Assembly (NCBI GenBank): GCA_002439165.1
Contig: DJTE01000048.1
Coordinates: 1 to 64,000 of the forward strand
DNA length: 64,000 bases
Source of the DNA: Chryseobacterium indologenes
Lineage (GTDB): Bacteria; Bacteroidota; Bacteroidia; Flavobacteriales; Weeksellaceae
Direction: 5' to 3'
Shown here: piece by piece, positions 42,946-51,090 of the stretch
How the letters are laid out: every line of letters starts with the position of its first letter
Position numbering within the stretch: the first letter of the stretch is position 1
The notes under the pieces: generated by a model
Databases searched by the model: none
The model's input: the letters and a program-made list of their open reading frames with translations, nothing else
What the model was told of the DNA's origin: nothing
Translations under genes and position numbers: made by a program

Positions 42946-45318
42946 TTACAGCCGGCTCTGTTCATCCGTTCTTTTTATGCTTTTAACATTCTTCACCGAC
43001 TGATTTCCAAAGTTATACTTTAAAGAAAGGGTGAAGCCCCGGGTATCTGAGTAATCCAGGAAATAATTATCCTGATTGGCATATTTCGTACTGACCTTCT
43101 GCTCCATACTCCTGAAGATATCATTGAAAATAAAAGATGCTTCTAATTTCTTATTCAAAAATTTACGGTTCATTACGAAATAGGCAGACCACGTACCTGA
43201 AATTCTAAATGTACCCTGTACTCCTGGAGAATAATACCTGTGCCCAAGTTCCATTTTCCAGTCGCTGCTCTTATCCAGCGTAAAACTTGTGGAGACATCG
43301 GAAACCCAGTTCCATATTTCATTTTTGTACAGCTGATCATCAATTCCTTTAAAATAATTTTCGTTATGTTCCAGATTCTGAGACATCACAACATTCCACC
43401 ACGGCTTAACCTGGAAATTCTTATAAAGGCTGAGACCATACGCCTGATCTTTTTCAATATTGGTGAAATAATAGATCATCTGGTTGGTACTCGGTTCCTG
43501 GAAAGAGATTTCCATAGACGGATACAGTTCTTTCCGGTAATAGAGTTCTGCGTTCCAGCCTTTCCATGAGTAGGTAAGATTCAGGTTATGGATGATCGTG
43601 GCTTTCATTTTCGGATCTCCCTGATAATAGGAGAAAAGATTGTAATAGGATTTGGCGGGGTTCAGCCAGGAGTAGTAGGGTCTGCTGATCCTTTTTCCAT
43701 AAGAAAATCCGAACTCATGTTTATTTTCTGTGGTATACTGGGCATAGAAAGTAGGAAACAGGCTCCAGTAGTTATTTTTATTCTGTTCATAAGGCTCGGA
43801 TACCACTCCCTCAAGATCTGTCATTTCTGCCCGGAGACCTCCTTTAAAATTCCATTTTCCGAGGTTGTAGGCTAATGAGGTATAAACGGCAAAATTATGT
43901 TCCTTATAGTCGAAGAGGCTGCTTTTTTCCGGTCTGTACAGGAGAGTTCCGCTTTGATTATCTGAAAAACCGAGGCTGCTTTCTGTTTTCACAAAACTGT
44001 ATTTTGCTCCGGATTCCAGCTCTATTTTATCTCCTTTCCACTGATAATCTGCCTGTGTGGAATATAATTTTATATCGGTTTTATTCCGGGTAAAAAAATT
44101 ATCTTCCCGGGGTGCCTGTCCTGCAAAGTTCAGTTCTGTGATCACATTCTGGTATTTATCACCGTTGTTCCCGGTAAAATAACTGATCCAGGAAATGCTG
44201 CTTTTCTTATTCAGTTTCCGGTCTGCCTGGAAGCTCAGGGAATTATTGCCGGTACGTGAGTGATGGTCATTAACTGTGGTATAGTTGGATTCCACCGCAT
44301 TCTGAGCATTATAGATGAGGGTAGGCACGTAATAGGTACCGAAAGATTTCGGTGAAAAATATCCTGAATAATTCAGGCTGATATTGGTAAGGCTGTCTAT
44401 CTCATATTCTGCATTGAAATTTACTGTGTTCTGTGCATTGTTTTTATCCTTACGGTTCATAATGCTTACCCAGCGGGTCTGGCTTTCCTGATAATTGACA
44501 ACATCCGTCCCTTCCCGGTAAAAAGTTCCCATTCCTCTGTAATAGCTTCCCATCAGGGAAAGTTTATCTTTTTTATAATATTGGGAAAGACCCACATTTC
44601 CTTTGGCATATTGGGTCTGCACGTATTTGGAAGAAAGAATTCCACGATAGCCTTCGATCTTATTTTTCTTCATCACAATATTAAGCACGGCACTTCCGGA
44701 AGCTTCATATCTGGCAGGAGGATTCGTAATGACTTCTACGGATTTCACATCGTTTCCCTGTGTATTTTCCAGAAGATTTTTCAGTTCATCTCCTGTCAGC
44801 ATGACTTTTTTATCATTGATTGTTACCAGGATCGCAGTGCCTCCCTTTACCGTAAGAACATCATTATTTACCGTTACATTGGGTGTTTTTTTAAGGATCT
44901 CCCATGCATTCAGTGTAGAGATATTACTGTTTTCCACATTAAATTCCAGCCGGTCTACTTTTCTTATCACCTGGGGTTTCTGTTTAGTCATTACAATTCC
45001 CTCTATTTCCCGGGTGGCTTTCTTCAGAATGATCTTCAGCATTTCACGGCTTTCTTTTAAAGCAACCGTTTTTTCAAACGGAGCATAATCTGTTTTTTTC
45101 ACAGCCAGCCTGACTGAGTCACCGGAAATTCCTTCCAGTAAAAAATATCCTTTTTCATCTGACTTTACCGTTCGGATCAGTTCGTTCTTCAGGTTATAGA
45201 CCTCTACTTCCGCAGCAGATATCTTCCTGTTCTCTGCATCCGTCACCATTCCTTCGGTCTTCTGCTGCTGGGCAGAAAACATCAGTGGCAGAAGCAGAAA
45301 GAGACAAGCTTTATACAT
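42946..45318 (-). CDS. outer-membrane beta-barrel family protein with CarboxypepD_reg domain
   Basis: 790 residues from the ATG at 45318 (MYKACLFLLLPLMFSAQQQ signal peptide); the frame continues to a GTG at 45339. Residues about 20-100 form a carboxypeptidase regulatory-like sandwich, about 105-215 a TonB-plug-like domain, and the remainder a barrel of the OMP_b-brl_3 group (Bacteroidota receptors lacking the typical TonB box name). It is divergent from the second two-component operon with about 115 bp between the start codons, so it is a likely regulatory target. Substrate unknown. Confidence 0.88.
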   Translation of the reverse strand: MYKACLFLLLPLMFSAQQQKTEGMVTDAENRKISAAEVEVYNLKNELIRTVKSDEKGYFLLEGISGDSVRLAVKKTDYAPFEKTVALKESREMLKIILKKATREIEGIVMTKQKPQVIRKVDRLEFNVENSNISTLNAWEILKKTPNVTVNNDVLTVKGGTAILVTINDKKVMLTGDELKNLLENTQGNDVKSVEVITNPPARYEASGSAVLNIVMKKNKIEGYRGILSSKYVQTQYAKGNVGLSQYYKKDKLSLMGSYYRGMGTFYREGTDVVNYQESQTRWVSIMNRKDKNNAQNTVNFNAEYEIDSLTNISLNYSGYFSPKSFGTYYVPTLIYNAQNAVESNYTTVNDHHSRTGNNSLSFQADRKLNKKSSISWISYFTGNNGDKYQNVITELNFAGQAPREDNFFTRNKTDIKLYSTQADYQWKGDKIELESGAKYSFVKTESSLGFSDNQSGTLLYRPEKSSLFDYKEHNFAVYTSLAYNLGKWNFKGGLRAEMTDLEGVVSEPYEQNKNNYWSLFPTFYAQYTTENKHEFGFSYGKRISRPYYSWLNPAKSYYNLFSYYQGDPKMKATIIHNLNLTYSWKGWNAELYYRKELYPSMEISFQEPSTNQMIYYFTNIEKDQAYGLSLYKNFQVKPWWNVVMSQNLEHNENYFKGIDDQLYKNEIWNWVSDVSTSFTLDKSSDWKMELGHRYYSPGVQGTFRISGTWSAYFVMNRKFLNKKLEASFIFNDIFRSMEQKVSTKYANQDNYFLDYSDTRGFTLSLKYNFGNQSVKNVKSIKRTDEQSRL

Positions 45319-45399
45319 ATTATTAGTTTTACTGCACAAACTTCCGGATTCGTAGAGAGAATATCGGTTAACGAAAGGTTAATGGCAGGTTAATGCCTG

Positions 45400-45428
45400 T
45401 TTGGGGAAATACGAAAGTTTTATCTTTG
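45400..45428 (+). promoter_or_regulatory. promoter of the second two-component operon
   Basis: TTTG (45400-45403), 17 bp, then TATCTTTG (45421-45428), matching the Bacteroidota consensus. The -7 element ends only 6 bp before the ATG at 45434, so the message should be leaderless or nearly so. Confidence 0.7.
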
Positions 45429-45433
45429 CTGTG

Positions 45434-46747
45434 ATGATCACCAAAAGTAAATACCTGATTGCCTTATTCGCAACTCTATTCCTGCTGTTGCTGGGAATAC
45501 AGGTTTACTTTATCTACAAAACCTACCAGGTAAAGGAACGTGAGGTGTACAGAACCATCCAGGACGGGCTTTCCGAATACACTGACAAGCTGGAAGACAT
45601 CAGCAGTGTGAAAGAAATGAAGGATGATTCTCTTCAGAAAACATTCATCCGGTATTATGATAAAGAGATCAGCCAACAGGAATTTCATAATTTCTTTGTT
45701 GAAAACAGAAGAGCCATCAAAGAAAGGCTTCTCCGCTATCTCGACTACCGTTTGAAAACCAACGGCTACGATATTGCGGCAAAAATAGAATATACATCTA
45801 TCATTCATATACCGGACAGTACCCGTCTGATCGACAAACCTATTCTTCTTTTTGAAACCAGTAATAAAGTTACCAATCCCAAAATCACCAATGAAGGGAG
45901 CTGGGAAACTTCATCAAAAAATGAATCAGGGAAAAACAAATTTAAAAACAACTCATTTCTTGTTAAAAGCAAAACAGAATTTGAAATATCAAATATCAAA
46001 AGTATTGTTTTTAAGGACCTTACTTTACTGATCTTATGCTGTATTGCGCTATTGGCAGGCGTTATGATGCTGTATATTTTCACGGTAAACAACCTGGTCC
46101 GCCAACAGAAGCAGGTAGAAGTTCTTCATACAGTTGTAGATAATATTTCCCACGAGTTCAAAACTCCGATCGCCACGCTGAAAATAGCATCAAAAACACT
46201 AAAAAAAAACTGGGATCCTGAAACACTTCCCCTTATCGACAGACAGATCAGCCGCCTTGAAAATCTGATGTTCCAGCTTCATAAAGATGATTCGGAAAAT
46301 GGCCTGAACCGGACTCAACCTGAAGACTGGGATTTTTTCATCCAGGATCTGGCCTTCACATATCCCCTGATCCGTTTCGAAATGAAAAATAATATTTCAG
46401 ATGTACTTCCTTTTGATAAAAACCTGATGGAAACCGTTATTAAAAATCTCTGTGAAAACAGTGTAAAGTATGGTGCTTCAGCGGTAAAGATCTCCTTCAG
46501 CAGGCTTGCGGAATATGTAGAAATAGAAGTAACGGATAACGGACAGGGTATAGAGAAAAAAGAACTTAAAAATATTTTTGAAAAATTTTACAGGATTCAG
46601 TCCAATAATATCCACAACAGCAAAGGACTTGGGCTTGGACTGTACTTTGTAAAGAACATCGTGAACAAATACCGCGGAAAAATTGATGTTTCCAGCTCTC
46701 CTGGAACGGGAACCACCTTTAAAATAATCCTTCCTTATGAAAACTAA
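45434..46747 (+). CDS. sensor histidine kinase (second)
   Basis: 437 residues from the ATG at 45434, just past the promoter; a TTG at 45401 would overlap it. Transmembrane helices at about 8-28 and 196-217 bracket a ~165-residue periplasmic sensor. The H-box is NISHEFKTPIATLK (His240), the N-box IKNLCENSVKYGAS, G1 VTDNGQGIEKKE and G2 GLGLGLYFVKNIV. Its last 11 bp overlap the response-regulator gene, a sign of coupled translation. The divergent outer-membrane protein is the obvious candidate target. Confidence 0.92.
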   Translation: MITKSKYLIALFATLFLLLLGIQVYFIYKTYQVKEREVYRTIQDGLSEYTDKLEDISSVKEMKDDSLQKTFIRYYDKEISQQEFHNFFVENRRAIKERLLRYLDYRLKTNGYDIAAKIEYTSIIHIPDSTRLIDKPILLFETSNKVTNPKITNEGSWETSSKNESGKNKFKNNSFLVKSKTEFEISNIKSIVFKDLTLLILCCIALLAGVMMLYIFTVNNLVRQQKQVEVLHTVVDNISHEFKTPIATLKIASKTLKKNWDPETLPLIDRQISRLENLMFQLHKDDSENGLNRTQPEDWDFFIQDLAFTYPLIRFEMKNNISDVLPFDKNLMETVIKNLCENSVKYGASAVKISFSRLAEYVEIEVTDNGQGIEKKELKNIFEKFYRIQSNNIHNSKGLGLGLYFVKNIVNKYRGKIDVSSSPGTGTTFKIILPYEN

Positions 46748-47423
46748 AATCCTTTTGGCAGAAGACGACCCGGATTTCGGTATGATCCTGAAACAGTACC
46801 TTGAACTGGAAGATTTTGAAGTAATCTGGTATCAGAATCCTGAAGATATTCTGCCACTTTTACAATCAGGATTTCCTTTTCACTTAGGTATTCTGGATAT
46901 TATGATGCCGAATATCGACGGCTTTTCCCTTGCCAAAATGATATTAAAGGAAAAAAATGATTTTCCGCTGCTTTTCCTGACCGCCAAAAACCAGAAAATA
47001 GACCGTCTTACCGGACTGAAGATCGGAGCAGACGATTATATTGCCAAGCCCTGCGATCCCGAAGAACTGGTCTTGCGCATCCGGAATATCCTGAAAAGAA
47101 TACAGCCCGCAGCTTTCCCGCAAATGATGAAAATAGGAACCTATTCTCTGGATACGGATAAACTCCTGCTTTCCCATCATGAAGGAAACATCCGTCTCAC
47201 AGCCCGTGAACAGGAGCTTCTGCTCTATCTTCTGAAGCATAACCAAAGTACCATCAAAAGAGATGACATTCTGGATACCCTCTGGGAAACAAATGATTAT
47301 TTTACAGGAAGAAGCCTCGATGTATTCATCAGCAGGCTAAGGAAATATTTTGTGCATGATCCCCACATAAAAATCCAGTCCCTCAGAGGGATAGGATTTG
47401 AAATAGATTTCCCCAAAGACTGA
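46737..47423 (+). CDS. response regulator, OmpR/PhoB type (second)
   Basis: 228 residues. Receiver with acidic EDD at 9-11, phosphorylation site Asp54 (GILDIMMPNIDG) and Lys in DYIAKPCD; winged-helix DNA-binding domain at about 130-225 (GIGFEID near the end). Its start overlaps the kinase gene by 11 bp. The stop lies 6 bp from the stop of the convergent endonuclease-like gene, leaving no room for a separate terminator. Confidence 0.92.
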   Translation: MKTKILLAEDDPDFGMILKQYLELEDFEVIWYQNPEDILPLLQSGFPFHLGILDIMMPNIDGFSLAKMILKEKNDFPLLFLTAKNQKIDRLTGLKIGADDYIAKPCDPEELVLRIRNILKRIQPAAFPQMMKIGTYSLDTDKLLLSHHEGNIRLTAREQELLLYLLKHNQSTIKRDDILDTLWETNDYFTGRSLDVFISRLRKYFVHDPHIKIQSLRGIGFEIDFPKD

Positions 47424-47429
47424 ATCTGT

Positions 47430-48257
47430 CTAGAAGGAAAGCTCTGCCAAAACAGGGAAATGATCTGACGGATACAGCAGGTTTTCCCGTCTGTCGTTGA
47501 TGTGCCTGTGGGATTTTATTCTGAATCCTTTTACAAAAATATAATCGATCCTGTCTTTAGGTATTTCGTTTGTATTGAACGCAGTGAATGTTCCCACCGG
47601 ACCGTAATGTTTCGTTTCTGAATGGTAAAAGCTGTCTTTCAGATTCTGTGAAAGGATCTTTACAGGTTCCGTATCATCTGTAAGGTTGAAATCTCCGCTT
47701 AACGTTACCGGAAGGTTTCCGGGATTAATTTCCCTGATCTTCTTCAGGATAAGATCAGCAGACTTCACTCTGGCTACATTTCCTACATGGTCGAAATGAA
47801 GATTCATCGCCAGGAATTCTTTTCCCGACTTTTTATCTTTAAAAACAGCGTAGGTACAGATTCTGTTCAATGCGGCATCCCATCCTTTGGAAGGTTTCTC
47901 CGGGGTTTCTGAAAGCCAGAACGTTCCGGATTTCAAAACTTTAAGCCTGTTTGTATTATAAAAAATAGCAGAAAACTCACCTTTTTCTTTTCCGTCGTCT
48001 CTTCCCACTCCAACATAATCGTAATTCTTAAGTCCGTTTTTAATGTCTTTCATCTGCTCCGGAAGTGCTTCCTGTACTCCAAAATAATCAGGATGATAAT
48101 AGGTGAGCAGATCTGCAACATCCTGTTTTCTTTCCGGCCATGCATTATCTTTGTCCGATGCTACGTTCAGCCTGATATTGAAACTCATTACGGTAAGGTC
48201 CTGTGAAAATCCCAGTGCGAAAAGCATGAGGAAAATCATTGAAAATCTGAAATTCAT
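47430..48257 (-). CDS. secreted endonuclease/exonuclease/phosphatase family protein (second)
   Basis: 275 residues with a signal peptide (LMLFALGFSQ). DNase I-like active-site motifs are complete: MSFNIRLN, GVQEALPEQ with the Glu, MNLHFDHVG, TLSGDFNLTDDTEP and YPSDHFPVLAEL. Close relatives in Bacteroidota are annotated as endonucleases or as sphingomyelinase-like phosphodiesterases, and sequence alone does not decide. It is unrelated in length and neighbourhood to the copy at 4771. A -7-like element TATTTTTG is at 48280-48287 on the minus strand. It has no obvious terminator. Confidence 0.87.
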   Translation of the reverse strand: MNFRFSMIFLMLFALGFSQDLTVMSFNIRLNVASDKDNAWPERKQDVADLLTYYHPDYFGVQEALPEQMKDIKNGLKNYDYVGVGRDDGKEKGEFSAIFYNTNRLKVLKSGTFWLSETPEKPSKGWDAALNRICTYAVFKDKKSGKEFLAMNLHFDHVGNVARVKSADLILKKIREINPGNLPVTLSGDFNLTDDTEPVKILSQNLKDSFYHSETKHYGPVGTFTAFNTNEIPKDRIDYIFVKGFRIKSHRHINDRRENLLYPSDHFPVLAELSF

Positions 48258-48287
48258 AAGCTATTTTATCAATAAGAGACAAAAATA

Positions 48288-48313
48288 AAACTTCTCTGCG
48301 ACAGGGAAGCTTT
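48288..48313 (-). terminator. terminator at the end of the subtilisin cassette
   Basis: Stem CTTCTCT / AGGGAAG (one G-T pair) with a GCGAC loop, extended by AAA/TTT after a bulge; on the minus strand it is followed by TTTTATTTTTG. It lies 11 bp beyond the last gene of the cassette. Confidence 0.6.
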
Positions 48314-48323
48314 ATTGATGTAA

Positions 48324-48527
48324 TTATATTGTTAAATTATCTTTTTCTTCTTCTATGGATATAAAATAATCCTGAAATGCATCTTCTGAAATCGGCTGCT
48401 TACTTTGAAGCTTTACAACGCCAATGGTTTTATAATGGGCCATCAGCCTGATTTCTCTGTTTTTGAGGAGCGCTTCAAGTTTTTTAAAATTGATATCTTT
48501 CTTTAAAACAGCAAGGTATGTACTCAT
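48324..48527 (-). CDS. free-standing subtilisin-propeptide-like (I9-like) small protein
   Basis: 67 residues, no signal peptide. The pattern TYLAVLKKDINFKKLEALLKN, then IGVVKLQS and a final EDAFQDYFISIEEEKD resembles the beta-alpha-beta propeptide of subtilisins (inhibitor family I9), which folds on the protease and blocks its active site. Its ATG overlaps the stop of the subtilisin gene as ATGA, so it is made in step with the protease. The subtilisin carries its own similar pro-region, making this a second, separately encoded copy. An inhibitor or immunity role is inferred from this resemblance and needs structure comparison. Confidence 0.65.
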   Translation of the reverse strand: MSTYLAVLKKDINFKKLEALLKNREIRLMAHYKTIGVVKLQSKQPISEDAFQDYFISIEEEKDNLTI

Positions 48528-49786
48528 ATGTATATCTGTATTAAACCGTTTCCTATATCTCTGTATTTCAGGCCTTCAATGGGTCTGGCCCTGGTTTCAA
48601 TGAGTTCCCAGATCTCTTTCGCAGATTTATCGGGAAACTGTTCCATGTATAAGGCCGCAAGCCCTGTAACATGAGGAGCAGCCATACTGGTTCCGCTCAT
48701 GGTGTAATACAGGTTACTTTTATTTTTTGAATTTTTGGGATAAGCACTTATGATATCCACACCCGGGGCACAAACGTTGATACTCCCTCCGGTAGAAGGA
48801 TTAAGGCCGGCATTTGAAAACCTGGCGACCTTCATCTGCCCGTCAATGGCGGCAACCGCCATTATGGATTTTGAATTGGCAGGCATTGAAACGGGCTGCG
48901 GAATCTGTGGTCTGTTGCTGTCATTACCTGCTGCTGCTATGATAAGGCAGTTGTTTTCCAGTGCCCTCTCGCCTATCGTTTCAAAAAGAACAGAAGGGGG
49001 ATCATTAAGTTTCACGGGAGATGCCAGCGAGAGAGACAGTATTCTGATTTTTTTTGTAATAGCCCAGTCTATGGCATCAATTACGCTGCTTGTAGTTCCT
49101 CTTCCGCTGTCTGAGAGTACTTTGGCGATTTTCAGATTGCAGTCTTTTGCAATTCCGTACCGTTTTCCGATATCGCTGCGGATATTTCCGGAGGCCACTC
49201 CTGCACAATGGGTTCCATGCCCGTTGGGATCTCTGTTCCAGTCTTCCCCGTCAATGAAGGATTTTCCCTCTATTTCCCGGGATGAAAAATCGGGATGGGA
49301 AGTCTGAAGTCCCGTATCCAGAATGCAGATATCAACTCCTTTTCCTGTATATTGTGCATTTTCCAGCCCGATAGCTTTCAGTCCCCACTCCACTTCAATC
49401 AGCGGTTTTTGCGGCATGGGTTTGTTGGTGATGTATTTTTCGAGTTCTGAAATCTTTTCCGCTATTCCGGCTGACTGTTTTTTCAGTTCACTGATCAGCT
49501 GTAATTCATCAGCGGGAAAAAATTCCCTTTCTTTTTCATAATACACAATAGCATTCGATTCATTTTTTACTGCGCTTTTCAGTTGCTCTTCATCCATATT
49601 CTCAACGACAAGAACTCCCAGGTTTTTGTACAGCACACTGTTATCCTGGTCTATAATATCATAGGCACGGTTTTCTTTGGAGAGAAGTTCTGAAGAGGTA
49701 ATACTCACTTCCAGTTCTTTCTCTATTTTTCTGAGTGCCGGTTTCTGCTGGTTTTTCAGCAACACGATATATCTTCCGGTTTCCAT
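48524..49786 (-). CDS. subtilisin-like serine protease (S8) without signal peptide
   Basis: 420 residues. There is no signal peptide, so it is probably cytoplasmic. Residues 1-90 form a propeptide-like region (GRYIVLLKNQQKPALRKIEKEL ... LVVENMDEEQL), then a helical linker (92-125). The catalytic domain has Asp157 (CILDTGLQ), His190 (GHGTHCAG), oxyanion Asn288 (AAAGNDS) and Ser367 (SGTSMAAPH), all intact. It belongs to a five-gene unit: 12 bp after the helical protein and overlapping the propeptide-like gene by 4 bp. Its substrate may be another cassette product, as in gasdermin-protease operons; that is an analogy only. Confidence 0.88.
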   Translation of the reverse strand: METGRYIVLLKNQQKPALRKIEKELEVSITSSELLSKENRAYDIIDQDNSVLYKNLGVLVVENMDEEQLKSAVKNESNAIVYYEKEREFFPADELQLISELKKQSAGIAEKISELEKYITNKPMPQKPLIEVEWGLKAIGLENAQYTGKGVDICILDTGLQTSHPDFSSREIEGKSFIDGEDWNRDPNGHGTHCAGVASGNIRSDIGKRYGIAKDCNLKIAKVLSDSGRGTTSSVIDAIDWAITKKIRILSLSLASPVKLNDPPSVLFETIGERALENNCLIIAAAGNDSNRPQIPQPVSMPANSKSIMAVAAIDGQMKVARFSNAGLNPSTGGSINVCAPGVDIISAYPKNSKNKSNLYYTMSGTSMAAPHVTGLAALYMEQFPDKSAKEIWELIETRARPIEGLKYRDIGNGLIQIYI

Positions 49787-49798
49787 GATGATCTTTTT

Positions 49799-50377
49799 TT
49801 AAATTAACTTCAGAAATACTTTTTCCAGGATCAGGTAAATATCTTCAGGAATGACAGTCAGCTTAAGCTTTTTATTAATCCCTGAGATGGCTGTGTTTTG
49901 TGTCACCAGCGAAGTCCAGAAGCTTTCAATTTTCGGGACAGAATCCATTTCCTTCAGTTTTTCATCATCCAGAATTCCGTTCTGGTATAATGAGACGATA
50001 ATTCCGGAAATAAGCTCTTCAGCATCGTCCAGTTTTTTATTTTCCTTCGCATATATTTCCATCAGAATATCATAGATACTTTCCATTCCGCTGAATGAAA
50101 ATCCCCAGAGGAGATCGCGTTTTCCAGCTGTTATTTTCTCCATTTTTATGGGATTAAAGCTTCTTTTGACCGTTGCAATCATATTCATGATCTTCAGGAC
50201 TTCAGATTCGTGGCTGGTGTTTCCTTTGGTACGGAAATATTCCAGGACCTCGTTGAGAAAAACTTCCAGCCGGGCATCAAAGTCAAATGATTTCGACAGG
50301 TATAATGCCTGGACTTCATTGAAATGCTCCAGAAGCTCCCTGATTTTCTGTACCGTAAAGTGAATAAGTTCCTGCAT
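49799..50377 (-). CDS. helical protein of unknown function in the subtilisin cassette
   Basis: 192 residues, not recognised. No signal peptide or membrane helix. It looks all-helical with many short amphipathic segments (LIHFTVQKIRELLEHFNEVQALYL; DILMEIYAKENKKLDDAEELISGIIVSLYQNGILDDEKLKEM). Its ATG shares one base with the stop of the preceding gene (TAATG), so translation is coupled. The subtilisin starts 12 bp downstream. It could be a substrate, adaptor or regulator of the protease. Confidence 0.7.
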   Translation of the reverse strand: MQELIHFTVQKIRELLEHFNEVQALYLSKSFDFDARLEVFLNEVLEYFRTKGNTSHESEVLKIMNMIATVKRSFNPIKMEKITAGKRDLLWGFSFSGMESIYDILMEIYAKENKKLDDAEELISGIIVSLYQNGILDDEKLKEMDSVPKIESFWTSLVTQNTAISGINKKLKLTVIPEDIYLILEKVFLKLI

Positions 50378-51075
50378 TACTCAAAAGTTATCTGTTCTAT
50401 TTCATTACCGTCTTTATCCTTGTAGGACACAATCCTTATTCCTTCTTCCTCCATTTCCACATGAAGGTTGATGAATAATTTATCTTTATCTTCTGCTGCT
50501 GATGTATTGGGATCTATGTAAATGTTGTTCAGTTTTGCATTCACCAGAGTATATTTATTCAGTAAAACCTTTGAAAAGATTTCTTTCAGCTCATCAATAT
50601 CTTCTTCACCTGTTTCGTCCTGAGGGCGGAAAATTCCACTATTGAGAACTTTTATTCTGTTTCTGAGATCCAGTTTAAGCACTTCATCAGCAGGCTGCTT
50701 TCCGAACTTCTGGTCGTTCTTTTCCAGTTTACTGAACAGGGTTTTAAATTCATCCGTCTGAATCTGTCTTTTGGTAATTTCCGGAATATTCAGTTTTTTT
50801 TCTTTATTCACCAGCCTGATCCTTTCGTTCATTTCTGAAACAAACTGATCCTGATTCAGTTTAAAATTGTATTTGGGAGCCGAATCTATATCGGTGATCT
50901 TTACCGGAATATCCATCTTTACACTGGGCAGGGCATATCTGGGAACCTTAAAATATTTAAGGTACTCATGCTTTGCATATTCCTTTGCAATAAGAACAGC
51001 ATTCTCATCAGCTTTTTTACGGGCCTGAATTATCTCGTTGTTGAGATAATCCAGGTAATCTGATAATTTGATCAT
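50377..51075 (-). CDS. DUF2589-associated protein of unknown function
   Basis: 232 residues, not firmly recognised. It begins with a long charged helix (LSDYLDYLNNEIIQARKKADENAVLIAKEYAKHEYL) followed by a beta-like stretch (VPRYALPSVKMDIPVKITDID), and ends with beta strands (KLFINLHVEMEEEGIRIVSY). The N-terminal half resembles proteins I associate with DUF2589 neighbourhoods, but I cannot name a family. No signal peptide or transmembrane segment. It is 15 bp downstream of the DUF2589 gene and coupled by TAATG to the next gene. Confidence 0.7.
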   Translation of the reverse strand: MIKLSDYLDYLNNEIIQARKKADENAVLIAKEYAKHEYLKYFKVPRYALPSVKMDIPVKITDIDSAPKYNFKLNQDQFVSEMNERIRLVNKEKKLNIPEITKRQIQTDEFKTLFSKLEKNDQKFGKQPADEVLKLDLRNRIKVLNSGIFRPQDETGEEDIDELKEIFSKVLLNKYTLVNAKLNNIYIDPNTSAAEDKDKLFINLHVEMEEEGIRIVSYKDKDGNEIEQITFE

Positions 51076-51090
51076 TTCCGTAAAAATTGG

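Noticed and set aside
44581..45060. 159-codon open frame antisense to the outer-membrane barrel protein
   Set aside because: It is a shadow of a well-supported gene with a signal peptide and plug domain, and has no family resemblance or upstream signals.
48750..49307. 185-codon open frame on the plus strand inside the subtilisin gene
   Set aside because: It is antisense to the catalytic domain, whose motifs are intact; composition is that of a shadow frame.
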